A model generated the notes under the pieces. The model did not search any database. It was not told where the DNA came from and saw only the letters and a list, made by a program, of their open reading frames with translations. This document shows positions 1 to 7,215 of a DNA stretch of 10,962 nucleotides, one piece after another. The DNA is taken from contig JAYEND010000008.1 of NCBI GenBank assembly GCA_034721895.1, forward strand, positions 1 through 10,962, read 5' to 3'. Position numbers and translations under genes: made by a program. Each line of letters begins with the position of its first letter. The stretch's first letter is position 1. The DNA comes from SZUA-451 sp034721895. Its GTDB lineage: Bacteria; Campylobacterota; Campylobacteria; Campylobacterales; Sulfurovaceae.

Positions 1-612
1 ATCCCTCACTACTACCTCTCCGCCTCGATCAATATGACACCAGCTCTGGAGTGGTTGGAAAAACAGAACAGCAACCGCACTATCCAGGAACGGATTTTAC
101 CGGCGGCGCTCTTGATCCGTGCCGTTGTGCGAGCACTTGGGGGAGTTCCTGAGCTGAATGGTTTTTGGCAAGAGGATGCACATCAGGTCAGTAAGGCGAT
201 CCATCCCGGTATCGCCATTGCACTGCGCAAGGGGGGATTGATCACCCCTGCTCTGCTAAATGCCCAGGAGATGAGTCTCGACGATACCATGCAGGCACTG
301 AGTGACTTGATCACCCGCACCCGTGCCGGCAAACTGCGCGGTGCCGAAATATCGCAGCAGACTATTACCATCACCAACCTGGGTGATCTTGGCGTAGAAC
401 GCGTCTACGGCGTCATCTATCCTCCACAGGTTGCACTTGTGGGACTTGGCCGCATCATCAATACCCCCTGGGCCGAGGGCGATACGCTGACGGTACGAAA
501 AGTGATGCAGGCGACCATTGCCGGAGACCACCGTGCCACCGATGGCCGGACAGGAGCACTGTTTCTGGAAAAACTGAACCAATTATTACAAAAACCGGAG
601 GAGCTACTATGA
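1..612 (+). CDS. 2-oxo acid dehydrogenase E2 acyltransferase, C-terminal catalytic domain (5' end outside window)
   Basis: The reading frame is open from base 1 (visible start IPHYYLSASINM) through the ATG at 34, so the gene begins upstream and 34 is internal. The roughly 203 visible residues cover most of the catalytic domain of dihydrolipoamide acyltransferases, which move an acyl group from lipoyl-lysine to CoA in pyruvate or branched-chain 2-oxo acid dehydrogenase complexes. Family landmarks are the segment TITITNLGDLG, the stretch YPPQVALVGLGRI and the active-site motif DHRATDG (HxxxDG; His and Asp both present), followed by the usual C-terminal helix. Lipoyl and E1/E3-binding domains would lie upstream and cannot be judged. 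The stop codon overlaps the start of the next gene (ATGA), so the two are translationally coupled. Which 2-oxo acid is used cannot be told from this part. Codon use is more GC-rich than in the right half of the window. Confidence 0.93.
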   Translation: MPHYYLSASINMTPALEWLEKQNSNRTIQERILPAALLIRAVVRALGGVPELNGFWQEDAHQVSKAIHPGIAIALRKGGLITPALLNAQEMSLDDTMQALSDLITRTRAGKLRGAEISQQTITITNLGDLGVERVYGVIYPPQVALVGLGRIINTPWAEGDTLTVRKVMQATIAGDHRATDGRTGALFLEKLNQLLQKPEELL

Positions 613-851
613 CCAAAGAAGAGATCGAACGCAGCATCATTGAACAGATCCTGATGATCGCCCCGGATATCGAAGAGGAAGAGATCATGCCCGGTGAAAA
701 CCTGCAACGCTCCCTGGAGATCGACTCGTTCGATTTTTTAAAAGTGCTGACCGCCCTATATGAACAACTGGGGGTAGAAGTCCCCGAGGCCGACTACGGG
801 AAGGTAGATACACTGGAGCACATGGCGGACTATTTCGCTGAACGCTTATAG
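609..851 (+). CDS. Acyl carrier protein (discrete phosphopantetheine carrier)
   Basis: This 80-residue acidic protein has the size and helical pattern of an acyl carrier protein. The attachment site is EIDSFDFLKVL with Ser40 as the expected 4'-phosphopantetheine site; the usual DSLD is DSFD here. The C-terminal helix (TLEHMADYFAERL) is typical. It carries acyl chains as thioesters in the cytoplasm. The start ATG lies inside the E2 stop codon (4-nt overlap), which implies co-translation with E2. It diverges from housekeeping AcpP and is not next to fab genes, so it is more likely a dedicated carrier, perhaps receiving an acyl group made by the 2-oxo acid dehydrogenase. That role is inference; the family assignment is secure. 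Confidence 0.9.
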   Translation: MTKEEIERSIIEQILMIAPDIEEEEIMPGENLQRSLEIDSFDFLKVLTALYEQLGVEVPEADYGKVDTLEHMADYFAERL

Positions 852-863
852 AAAGGTTGTGAA

Positions 864-1085
864 ATGATAGAGATCGGGAAAACTCTCATCTTTATTGGCA
901 TCATCATTGTCATCATGGGGATCATTCTTGCCTTTAGTGACAAACTCCCGTTTAATCTTGGCAAACTGCCCGGAGATATCACTTATCAAAAAGAAAACTT
1001 TTCCTTCTATTTTCCAATAAGCACTTCGATCATCATCAGCATCGTTTTGTCTCTCCTGATCTATTTTTTTGGCAAGAGTAATTGA
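864..1085 (+). CDS. DUF2905 family small inner-membrane protein
   Basis: The 73-residue protein has two hydrophobic helices (about residues 5-24 and 50-69) flanking a conserved-looking loop with FNLGKLPGDI, the hallmark of DUF2905 proteins. The family has no established function. A good ribosome binding site (GAAAGG, 7 nt before the ATG) supports the start. It begins 12 nt after the acyl carrier protein stop, and its TGA shares a base with the ATG of the next gene, so it belongs to the same operon. Nothing else about its role is visible. Confidence 0.85.
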   Translation: MIEIGKTLIFIGIIIVIMGIILAFSDKLPFNLGKLPGDITYQKENFSFYFPISTSIIISIVLSLLIYFFGKSN

Positions 1086-2686
1086 TGGACAATACTTTGA
1101 TACTGACCATAATCAAAGCCTCCGGAGGATTAGGGCTTTTTCTACTCGGTATGATCATTATGACGGAGGGGCTTCGCGCTTTGGCCGGAGATACGATCAG
1201 GAATGCTTTGATGCGTTTCACCCGGAGTCCGGCTACCGGTGCAGCGACAGGTGCAGTCACTACAGCGATACTACAATCTTCAAGTGCCACAACAGTGATG
1301 GCTGTCGGATTTGTCGGTGCCGGGCTGATGACCTTTCCCGAGTCACTCGGGATCATATTCGGTGCCAACATTGGTTCGACGATCACCGGCTGGGTAGTTG
1401 CATTGTTTGGATTTAAACTCCATCTTGGTACGATCGTCCTGCCTCTCATTTTGTTCGGTGTGATACTGAAACTTTTTTTCAAAGACAAAATCGCTACATT
1501 TGGCTATGCTTTGGCCGGTTTTGGCTTGATATTTGTCGGAATCTCCCTGATGCAGGAAGGCATGAGCGGTTTTGAGGGGATCATCACTCCGGAAAACCTG
1601 CCCTCAGATTCATGGATAGGGAGGCTGCAACTGGTTGCGCTCGGCATTCTTGCGACACTCATCACCCAGGCTTCAAGTGCGGGTGTTGCCGCAACACTGA
1701 CAGCACTCTATGCCAATGTGATCAATTTTGAGCAGGCAGCAGCACTGGTCATCGGTATGGATGTCGGCACCACAGTCACCGCTGCCATGGCTTCGATCGG
1801 AGGATCTGTAAATGTCCGAAGGACGGGATTGTCGCACGTTATCTACAATCTTTTTACAGGAGCAATGGCTCTCTTCCTGATCACACCCTATACCTATCTA
1901 TGCGAAACCTTGGTGCCGGGCGCTTTAATGCAAAATGCAGAAATCGCCCTCGTCGCTTTTCATACTTTTTTTAATACTCTGGGGGTCCTGATCATTTTGC
2001 CTTTCACTTATCAGTTTGCTCACATGATGGAAAAGATCATCCCCTCAAGAGAACCAAAATTTACTGAGAAATTGGATAAGAGATTGCTTGAAGAACCCGA
2101 ACTTGCTCTGGAAGCTGCGCGCATTTCGGCCCAGGATGAATTCATCGCGTTGCTGCGACACATCAACTTTATCCTGGGAGATTTACAACACGGCAAAAAA
2201 GCGGATCTTATTTTACTGCAGTCGGCCCTGGATAAAACACAAAACTATGTCGACAAAATCGATCTAAAGCAGGAGAAAGGTGCCAAACGGAAAGAGGTAA
2301 TAGCCCTGATACATATACTCGATCATGCACAACGCCTTCATGAACGCTGTGAAGAGGAGGAATACAGAGCAAGACTTGTACAAAAATCCCCGGATTTGCA
2401 TAAAGAGCATCAACAGATGATCACGGCCAATAACAATATCATCACTGCCATTTCCGCCAAAAGATTTTCCGATGCCGGCAAGTACGCTCAAAAGAATGAG
2501 AAACAGATCTTCAAATCCATGATGCCCTATAGAGATATGATAGTGGAGGAGATGGCCAAAGATGAGATCGATATACCCTTGGGAACCAGTAAGCTTGAAG
2601 CAGTCCGGTGGCTTGACCGTGTAAGTCATCATATAGCCCGTATCACTAGCCATATGGAAGAGGCAGTTTTATGCACTGCAAAATAA
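1085..2686 (+). CDS. Na+/Pi cotransporter family protein with PhoU-like C-terminal domain
   Basis: The product has 533 residues from the ATG at 1085, whose A is the last base of the preceding TGA; a TTG one codon earlier is a less likely start. Residues 1-315 are strongly hydrophobic and contain the two inverted repeats of the Na/Pi (NptA/YjbB-like) family: QSSSAT (64-69) with GANIGSTITG (93-102), and QASSAG (195-200) with GMDVGTTVTA (224-233). These paired motifs form the substrate and Na+ path in characterised family members. Residues about 335-525 are a charged helical region resembling PhoU, common in bacterial members and thought to be regulatory. The protein is expected in the inner membrane and could import or export phosphate; direction cannot be read from sequence. 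It closes the operon; no convincing terminator follows. Confidence 0.92.
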   Translation: MDNTLILTIIKASGGLGLFLLGMIIMTEGLRALAGDTIRNALMRFTRSPATGAATGAVTTAILQSSSATTVMAVGFVGAGLMTFPESLGIIFGANIGSTITGWVVALFGFKLHLGTIVLPLILFGVILKLFFKDKIATFGYALAGFGLIFVGISLMQEGMSGFEGIITPENLPSDSWIGRLQLVALGILATLITQASSAGVAATLTALYANVINFEQAAALVIGMDVGTTVTAAMASIGGSVNVRRTGLSHVIYNLFTGAMALFLITPYTYLCETLVPGALMQNAEIALVAFHTFFNTLGVLIILPFTYQFAHMMEKIIPSREPKFTEKLDKRLLEEPELALEAARISAQDEFIALLRHINFILGDLQHGKKADLILLQSALDKTQNYVDKIDLKQEKGAKRKEVIALIHILDHAQRLHERCEEEEYRARLVQKSPDLHKEHQQMITANNNIITAISAKRFSDAGKYAQKNEKQIFKSMMPYRDMIVEEMAKDEIDIPLGTSKLEAVRWLDRVSHHIARITSHMEEAVLCTAK

Positions 2687-2715
2687 TGGGCACCTTTTAA
2701 CTTCCACGGGTGTAT

Positions 2716-2740
2716 ACTTATTAATATAAGTTAATACAAG
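2716..2740. repeat. Inverted and tandem repeat upstream of the GGDEF gene
   Basis: A 6-bp inverted repeat, ACTTAT-TAAT-ATAAGT (2716-2731), overlaps a direct repeat of two 10-mers, TTAATATAAG and TTAATACAAG (2721-2740, one mismatch). The pair ends just before the -10 box of the GGDEF gene, where an operator would lie. No regulator can be named. Confidence 0.4.
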
Positions 2741-2741
2741 A

Positions 2742-2754
2742 TATAATTTTCCTA
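2742..2754 (+). promoter_or_regulatory. -10 box of the CBS-GGDEF gene, placed for a leaderless transcript
   Basis: A consensus TATAAT (2742-2747) lies six bases before the ATG at 2754, so transcription starting seven bases after the -10 box would begin at the A of the start codon. No convincing -35 is seen. No Shine-Dalgarno-like sequence precedes the ATG (the bases are TTTCCT). Confidence 0.5.
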
Positions 2755-4088
2755 TGCATTTTCAATCTATAGGCAAACTTGCCGATACCGAAATAATTAC
2801 GATTAGTATTCACGCGACTTATGCTGAAGCCGTTGACAAAATACAGGAGTGCGGATATCCGCGTATTATTGTTGTCCATGATAATGGTTTTTCGGCTTTT
2901 AGTATCCATGATATATTACGGATAAATCACGAAAAAGACTTTTCTGAGTCCAGTGTGCTCACCCTGGATCATTTCGATCTTACTGAATTACCTGTAGTCG
3001 AAAGAGAAACAAACATTCTGGATGTCTTCGATCTTTTACACTTTGACGTTGATGATATCATCGTTGTCAATCCGGATGGTTCAATGTATGGACTTGTCAC
3101 CTATTTTGACATTATCTCCAGCATCGACCCTGATGCATTGATGGACAATTTTCATATTTCTGATCTGATTAAAACAAACAAGAGAAGCCGCTGGGTAAGT
3201 GAAAATGAAATAACCCAGACGGTCCTTGACGAAATGGCACAAAACAATCATCATTCAGCAATGATTGTCAAGCAGCAAAAACCCATTGGTATTGTCACAT
3301 CAAAAGATATCATTAAGCTGTTGGAACAAAAGAGTGACCTCTCACTGCCGATAAAACACTACATCACCCATCCGGTGATTACTATTCACTATAAAAGTAC
3401 GATCAATGAAGCACTTAAATTTATCAAAGACAAACACTTCAAAAGGATCGTCACAGTTGATGACAAGGGTAAGCTTGTCAGTGTCATCACCCAAAAAGAG
3501 TTGATCGCAACAACCTATAGCCATTGGGTGAAATTGATGAAGGATTACTATAAAGAACTCAATAGAGTCAATGGTCTCCTGGAAATAAAGAATGAAAAAT
3601 TCGAAAAGATCGCTTCAACAGATTCTTTAACGGGTTTGTATAATCGTATGAAGTTTATTGAACTCTATCTTTCCGAATATACTATTATGGTCCAGCGCGA
3701 CAATACAATGTCGTTGATCATGATCGACCTGGATCACTTTAAGAATATCAATGATGACTACGGTCACAATGTAGGCGACAAAGTACTAAAAGAGATATCG
3801 GCTCTTTTTCTAAGCATATTGCGTAATGTCGATGTGCTTTGCCGTTGGGGCGGAGAAGAGTTCGTAGCCCTGCTGCCAACTGCCAATCTGGAGCAGACCG
3901 CAAAAATAGCCGAAAAAATCCGACATGCCATTGACAGCCACAAAACCAATGAAACCCCACATATAACGGCAAGTTTTGGTGTTACTCAGATCAGGAATAG
4001 TGATACGCTTGATGAAGCCATCAACCGAGCAGACCAGGCACTCTATGATGCCAAAGATGCGGGACGCAACTGTGTTAGAACAAACTGA
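2754..4088 (+). CDS. Diguanylate cyclase with four CBS repeats (two Bateman modules) and a GGDEF domain
   Basis: The product is a soluble 444-residue signalling protein. Four CBS-like repeats can be followed at about residues 14-58, 78-125, 146-190 and 206-251, forming two Bateman modules, which in other proteins bind adenine nucleotides. A helical, coiled-coil-like linker (258-287) joins them to a GGDEF domain beginning at DSLTGLYNR. The catalytic signature is GGEEF (366-370), an active variant, with the metal/substrate region IDLDHFKNINDDYGHNVGD. RNVD (357-360), exactly five residues before GGEEF, matches the RxxD product-inhibition site. It should therefore make cyclic di-GMP from two GTP under control of a cytoplasmic ligand, plausibly adenylate charge (inference). 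The start has no Shine-Dalgarno, but an in-frame stop lies only 25 bases upstream and the first CBS repeat starts about residue 14, so few alternatives exist. It stands alone, separated from the phosphate transporter by 67 bases. Confidence 0.92.
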   Translation: MHFQSIGKLADTEIITISIHATYAEAVDKIQECGYPRIIVVHDNGFSAFSIHDILRINHEKDFSESSVLTLDHFDLTELPVVERETNILDVFDLLHFDVDDIIVVNPDGSMYGLVTYFDIISSIDPDALMDNFHISDLIKTNKRSRWVSENEITQTVLDEMAQNNHHSAMIVKQQKPIGIVTSKDIIKLLEQKSDLSLPIKHYITHPVITIHYKSTINEALKFIKDKHFKRIVTVDDKGKLVSVITQKELIATTYSHWVKLMKDYYKELNRVNGLLEIKNEKFEKIASTDSLTGLYNRMKFIELYLSEYTIMVQRDNTMSLIMIDLDHFKNINDDYGHNVGDKVLKEISALFLSILRNVDVLCRWGGEEFVALLPTANLEQTAKIAEKIRHAIDSHKTNETPHITASFGVTQIRNSDTLDEAINRADQALYDAKDAGRNCVRTN

Positions 4089-4094
4089 TTTTAC

Positions 4095-4319
4095 TTATAG
4101 TCCCAAATCTTCTTCCCTATATTTCAAAACATATCCATCATTATCTGCAATATAGATGAATCCTTTTCCATCAAAGGCGATTCCCTCCTGTGCAGCCTTA
4201 GGCAACTTAACCTTTTTGACGATTTTTCTCTTTTTTAGATCATACCGGACCAGGAGATCTTTTTTGTCACTATTATCATAGCCAACTTTACAACATAAAA
4301 CAGTGTATAATAATGATAT
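4095..4319 (-). pseudogene. 3' remnant of a beta-propeller-like gene (possibly SdiA-regulated/YjiK-like)
   Basis: On the minus strand a frame with no ATG or plausible start runs from an in-frame TGA at 4320-4322 to a TAA at 4095-4097. Its 74 residues look like genuine protein: DLLVRYDLKKRKIVKKVKLP, then EGIAFDGKGFIYIADNDGYV and a short tail ending DLGL. The pattern of blade-like strands with 'EGIAFDGKGFIYIADN' resembles the C-terminal end of SdiA-regulated or esterase-like propeller proteins. The 5' part is missing, and the fragment ends where the promoter and start of the + strand LOG gene begin. It explains the 244-base gap between the GGDEF and LOG genes. Family naming is tentative; the remnant status is better supported. 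Confidence 0.6.
4306..4311 (+). promoter_or_regulatory. Putative -10 box of the LOG-family gene
   Basis: TATAAT lies 21 bases before the ATG at 4333, predicting a leader of about 15 nt containing the ribosome binding site AAGGA (4322-4326). No -35 at standard spacing is evident; TTTACA at 4287-4292 is only 13 bases upstream. The box overlaps the broken end of the minus-strand propeller remnant. Confidence 0.4.
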
Positions 4320-4332
4320 TCAAGGACAAAGA

Positions 4333-5253
4333 ATGAAGAAGAACGAAGAGATAAATGAAAATATTGAGTTCCCCTGGCAAAAACCAAAATCTTCCAGTGA
4401 GGATCCCCGGGCTCCCGAGGAAGTTCAGGCGATCATGGACAATCCCAGCTATATACTTCCTGTAGAGGATAGTGATTTTATCAAATCAGATGAAGCACGG
4501 GGAGTCAGACTGCAACTGGATTATCTCAAAGCTGAAATCAAGCTGCAAGAGTATGGAGTAGAATCTACTATTGTTGTTTTCGGGAGTGCAAGGGTTATGG
4601 AAAGAGAGAGCGCGATCGAAAAACTCGCTGCCATCCAGAATAAGCTGGAGGAGTCCGGGGAGTCTGTCGAACTCTTTGATGAGCTGACTATTGCTGAGAC
4701 CATGGTCAGAAAGAGTTATTACTATGATGAGGCACGGAAATTTGGGCAACTTGTCGGAAAAAGCGGGGAAAACCCGGATGATTGCCGGGTCACGATCATG
4801 ACAGGGGGTGGACCGGGAATCATGGAGGCGGCCAACCGGGGCGCCTTCGATGTCGGTGCCAAATCAATCGGGCTCAATATCCAACTCCCCCACGAACAAT
4901 TTCCCAACCCCTATATCACACCGGGGCTCTGTTTCCAGTTTCACTACTTTGCCATACGAAAGCTCCACTTTATGCGTCGTGCCAAAGCGCTGGTAGTCTT
5001 TCCCGGCGGTTTTGGTACACTCGATGAATTCTTTGAAACAATTACCCTGATCCAAACCAAAAAATACCCTTTGCTCCCTATTGTATTAGTTTGCCAAAAG
5101 TACTGGAGTCGGGTGATTGATTTCGAATTTCTCAAAGAGGAAGGCGTCATCACTTCGCAGGATCTTGATCTTTTTGCATTTGCGGAAGACGCCGAAGAGG
5201 CATGGAGTGAGATTCTCAAGTGGCATGAAGTGCATCAGTCACCACTTTTCTAA
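4333..5253 (+). CDS. LOG family (TIGR00730-type) nucleoside 5'-monophosphate phosphoribohydrolase
   Basis: The ATG at 4333 is preferred over a GTG at 4303 because AAGGA sits seven bases before it and the GTG lies next to the -10 box. The 306-residue protein has the Rossmann fold and signatures of the LOG ('lysine decarboxylase-like') family: FGSAR (83-87), TGGGPGIMEAANRGA (157-171), the RK pair (209-210) and PGGFGTLDEFFE (224-235), which holds the catalytic Arg/Glu region. Characterised members release the base from cytokinin riboside monophosphates or other nucleotides; many bacterial members were misnamed lysine decarboxylases. The 70-residue N-terminal extension makes this the longer subtype, and its function is unknown. 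It is followed after 81 bases by the membrane GTPase gene in the same direction. The true substrate here cannot be inferred. Confidence 0.9.
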   Translation: MKKNEEINENIEFPWQKPKSSSEDPRAPEEVQAIMDNPSYILPVEDSDFIKSDEARGVRLQLDYLKAEIKLQEYGVESTIVVFGSARVMERESAIEKLAAIQNKLEESGESVELFDELTIAETMVRKSYYYDEARKFGQLVGKSGENPDDCRVTIMTGGGPGIMEAANRGAFDVGAKSIGLNIQLPHEQFPNPYITPGLCFQFHYFAIRKLHFMRRAKALVVFPGGFGTLDEFFETITLIQTKKYPLLPIVLVCQKYWSRVIDFEFLKEEGVITSQDLDLFAFAEDAEEAWSEILKWHEVHQSPLF

Positions 5254-5286
5254 TATGTCTGTGAAGTACTCTTAAAATCAATTAGG

Positions 5287-5292
5287 TACAAT
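5287..5292 (+). promoter_or_regulatory. Weak putative -10 box of the GTPase gene
   Basis: TACAAT lies 42 bases before the ATG at 5335, which would give a leader of about 36 nt. There is no good -35 partner, and the gene might instead be read through from the LOG gene. Confidence 0.25.
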
Positions 5293-5334
5293 ATCCATTA
5301 GCACTATCACTTACTATACATGAAGGATATACCC

Positions 5335-6738
5335 ATGATGCCCCAAGAGCGATACAAAAAACTCAAAAAGTACCTTTCTGAAGAGAATCCGGTTCTCCTT
5401 GATGTGATTGTCAAATATGAATCACTTGATAAAATAGGACATTCTCTGGGGTTTATCACTCCCGATGAGACCTATACGAGCCATATCTCCTGGTGGCCGA
5501 TGATCTCCATACTTGGAACCTTTTCATCGGGAAAATCAACTTTTATCAATGACTATATTGGAGAGGCGATCCAGGAGAGCGGCAATCAGGCAATTGATGA
5601 TAAATTTACGGTAATTTGTTATGGCGACAACGAGGAGCCTGTCACGCTTCCGGGCCTGGCTCTTGATGCGGACCCCCGTTTCCCCTTTTATAATATCAGC
5701 GAAGAGGTAAACAGGGTTGATCCCGGTGAAGGCAATCGTGTCAATCTCTATCTCCAACTCAAAACACTCAAATCAGAGAAAGTCAAAGGCAAAATTCTCG
5801 TAGATTCTCCGGGCTTTGATGCAGATAGTCAGCGAGATGGGATTTTGCGCATTAGCAATCACATTGTAGAGATGTCGGATCTTGTACTGATCTTCTTTGA
5901 TGCACGTCATCCTGAACCAGGCGCAATGCGTGATACACTCGAGCATCTTGTCGCTACTACTATCAGACATAGAGATGCCAACAAGGTGCTCTATATCCTC
6001 AATCAGATCGATACGACTGCCAAAGAGGATAATCTCGAAGATGTGATCGGATCATGGCAGAGGGCACTTTCCGGAGAAGGATTGATTTCAGGTAATTTTT
6101 ATGCCATCTACAATGAAGGATCTGCTGTGCCGATCGAGAATGAGGCATTAGCCGAGCGACTCAAAGGCAAAAAAGACAGTGATCTGGCACGCATTACAGA
6201 TCGGATGGACAAGGTTGGTATCGAGAGAGCATATCGTATCATCAAGTCACTCGAAGATTTCGCCAAAGAGATGAAAGATGAGAAAATTCCTCTGCTTCAA
6301 GAGGCATTGCAGCGTTGGAAACGCAAGGTGTTTTGGGGTGATTTGATACTCTTTGCTTTACTTGCTGTGGCACTGGGAGCGTTGCAGTTGCAATTCAATC
6401 TTTTTGATAAATTATTGGGCTCTCAGACGAGTATCATAGTAACCTTGGCTGTTGCAGTAATGATTCTTTTTGGTATCCATCTGAAAGTGCGCGGATTCTT
6501 TGCACGCAAAGAGGCGAATCGCTGGAAAGAGAAAGATATCGCTATCTCAAAAGCCATTATGCACAATACGCGATGGTGGCATTCAATGTTTGGCCTCAAT
6601 AAACAGGGATGGCATAATCGGACCAAGGCGAAACTTGACCGGATTATGACACAGAGCAGAGAAGCTATCCAAAAACTCAATGACCAGTTTGTGAGCCCCT
6701 CGGGAATAGATAAAGCGAAGGAAAGTATAATTGAGTAG
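5335..6738 (+). CDS. Dynamin-like membrane GTPase with two transmembrane segments
   Basis: The ATG at 5335 is chosen because GAAGGA (5322-5327) is seven bases upstream; an in-frame ATG at 5320 would place that site inside the gene. The product has 467 residues. GTP-binding motifs, numbered from 5335, are G1 GTFSSGKST (61-69), a possible G2 Thr92 in DDKFT, G3 DSPGFD (157-162) and G4 NQID (223-226; usually NKxD). The FSSGKST loop is typical of dynamin-like and EHD-like proteins rather than Era/Ras types. Two adjacent hydrophobic segments (about 333-355 and 365-385) form a hairpin anchor like those in bacterial dynamin-like proteins, followed by a basic, Trp-rich helical tail. A role in membrane remodelling or stress response is inference. 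Unlike typical bacterial dynamins it is a single gene and short, with little stalk sequence after the GTPase domain. Confidence 0.85.
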   Translation: MMPQERYKKLKKYLSEENPVLLDVIVKYESLDKIGHSLGFITPDETYTSHISWWPMISILGTFSSGKSTFINDYIGEAIQESGNQAIDDKFTVICYGDNEEPVTLPGLALDADPRFPFYNISEEVNRVDPGEGNRVNLYLQLKTLKSEKVKGKILVDSPGFDADSQRDGILRISNHIVEMSDLVLIFFDARHPEPGAMRDTLEHLVATTIRHRDANKVLYILNQIDTTAKEDNLEDVIGSWQRALSGEGLISGNFYAIYNEGSAVPIENEALAERLKGKKDSDLARITDRMDKVGIERAYRIIKSLEDFAKEMKDEKIPLLQEALQRWKRKVFWGDLILFALLAVALGALQLQFNLFDKLLGSQTSIIVTLAVAVMILFGIHLKVRGFFARKEANRWKEKDIAISKAIMHNTRWWHSMFGLNKQGWHNRTKAKLDRIMTQSREAIQKLNDQFVSPSGIDKAKESIIE

Positions 6739-6750
6739 ATGGGAGGGGGC

Positions 6751-6758
6751 AAGGAGGT
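6751..6758 (+). other. Orphan Shine-Dalgarno sequence without a start codon
   Basis: AAGGAGGT is a full match to the consensus complementary to the 16S rRNA 3' end. It lies 12 bases after the GTPase stop, where the ribosome binding site of a third operon gene would be. No ATG, GTG or TTG follows at normal spacing, and minus-strand coding remnants begin at about 6769. It is probably the relic of a deleted downstream gene. Confidence 0.4.
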
Positions 6759-6768
6759 AAACGACTCG

Positions 6769-7215
6769 CTACCCTTTTAGATCAAGATCATCGAACGTTC
6801 TTCCTATGCCGCCCATATAAGTCCTATTGAACTCCATGGCATGATGCTGCACCCTGAATCCGCCATTCATCACAGCAAAAATTCTTTTTCCGAAAAAGGC
6901 GCCGGCACCAAAATTATATTGATGATAATATACATGCGCCTTTAGCCCTGTCGTAAAATAATCATCCTTTGCATTTTTGCTGAAGTTGTTACTCTCCTTA
7001 TCATCCAAATGGATATACCTTCCTATAATTGTCGCATTTGCCCTGAATGTGTCAAACTTTTTTTTAAAGGTGTATTGCACATCTGTCTGATAGACATCGA
7101 AGTGCTTATAGTCACTGAAGTATTGTGTCAGCTTAAAATCCCGGTAACGGTATCCCAAACCATAGACATTACCTCCATCCACCTCTTTCATCAGGTTGTC
7201 ATCGATGGTTATAAA
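6769..7215 (-). pseudogene. Fragment of an outer-membrane beta-barrel protein gene
   Basis: On the minus strand about 148 residues (from FITIDDNLMKEVDGGNVYGL to RTFDDLDLKG) show the alternating aromatic/polar pattern of antiparallel barrel strands, for example YRYRDFKLTQYFSDY, FDVYQTDVQYTFKKKFD and RVQHHAMEFNRTYMGGIG. There is no signal peptide and no N-terminal part: coding similarity begins at about 7215, directly against the ABC ATPase fragment. The 3' end also looks cut, because the last strand stops at DLKG followed by TAG, without the terminal aromatic residue usual for outer-membrane barrels. An internal ATG at 7191 could give a 140-residue product but has no clear ribosome binding site. 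No specific outer-membrane family could be named. Both ends coincide with rearrangement points. Confidence 0.7.

Noticed and set aside
1069..1416. A 115-codon + strand frame overlapping the Na/Pi transporter gene
   Set aside because: Its sequence is rich in Arg, Cys and His and resembles no protein; the transporter frame has clear family motifs.
2688..2712. Possible terminator hairpin after the Na/Pi transporter gene (CACC and GGTG arms)
   Set aside because: The stem is only four pairs with a long loop and no T-tract follows.
6739..6780. A 13-codon ORF directly after the GTPase stop
   Set aside because: It has no ribosome binding site upstream and overlaps the minus-strand barrel remnant; too short to support.
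4303..6780. Direct repeats bordering the LOG-GTPase block (CAAGGA and GTATAAT occur near both ends)
   Set aside because: The matches are six to seven bases long and not positioned as clean target-site duplications, so they are likely chance.
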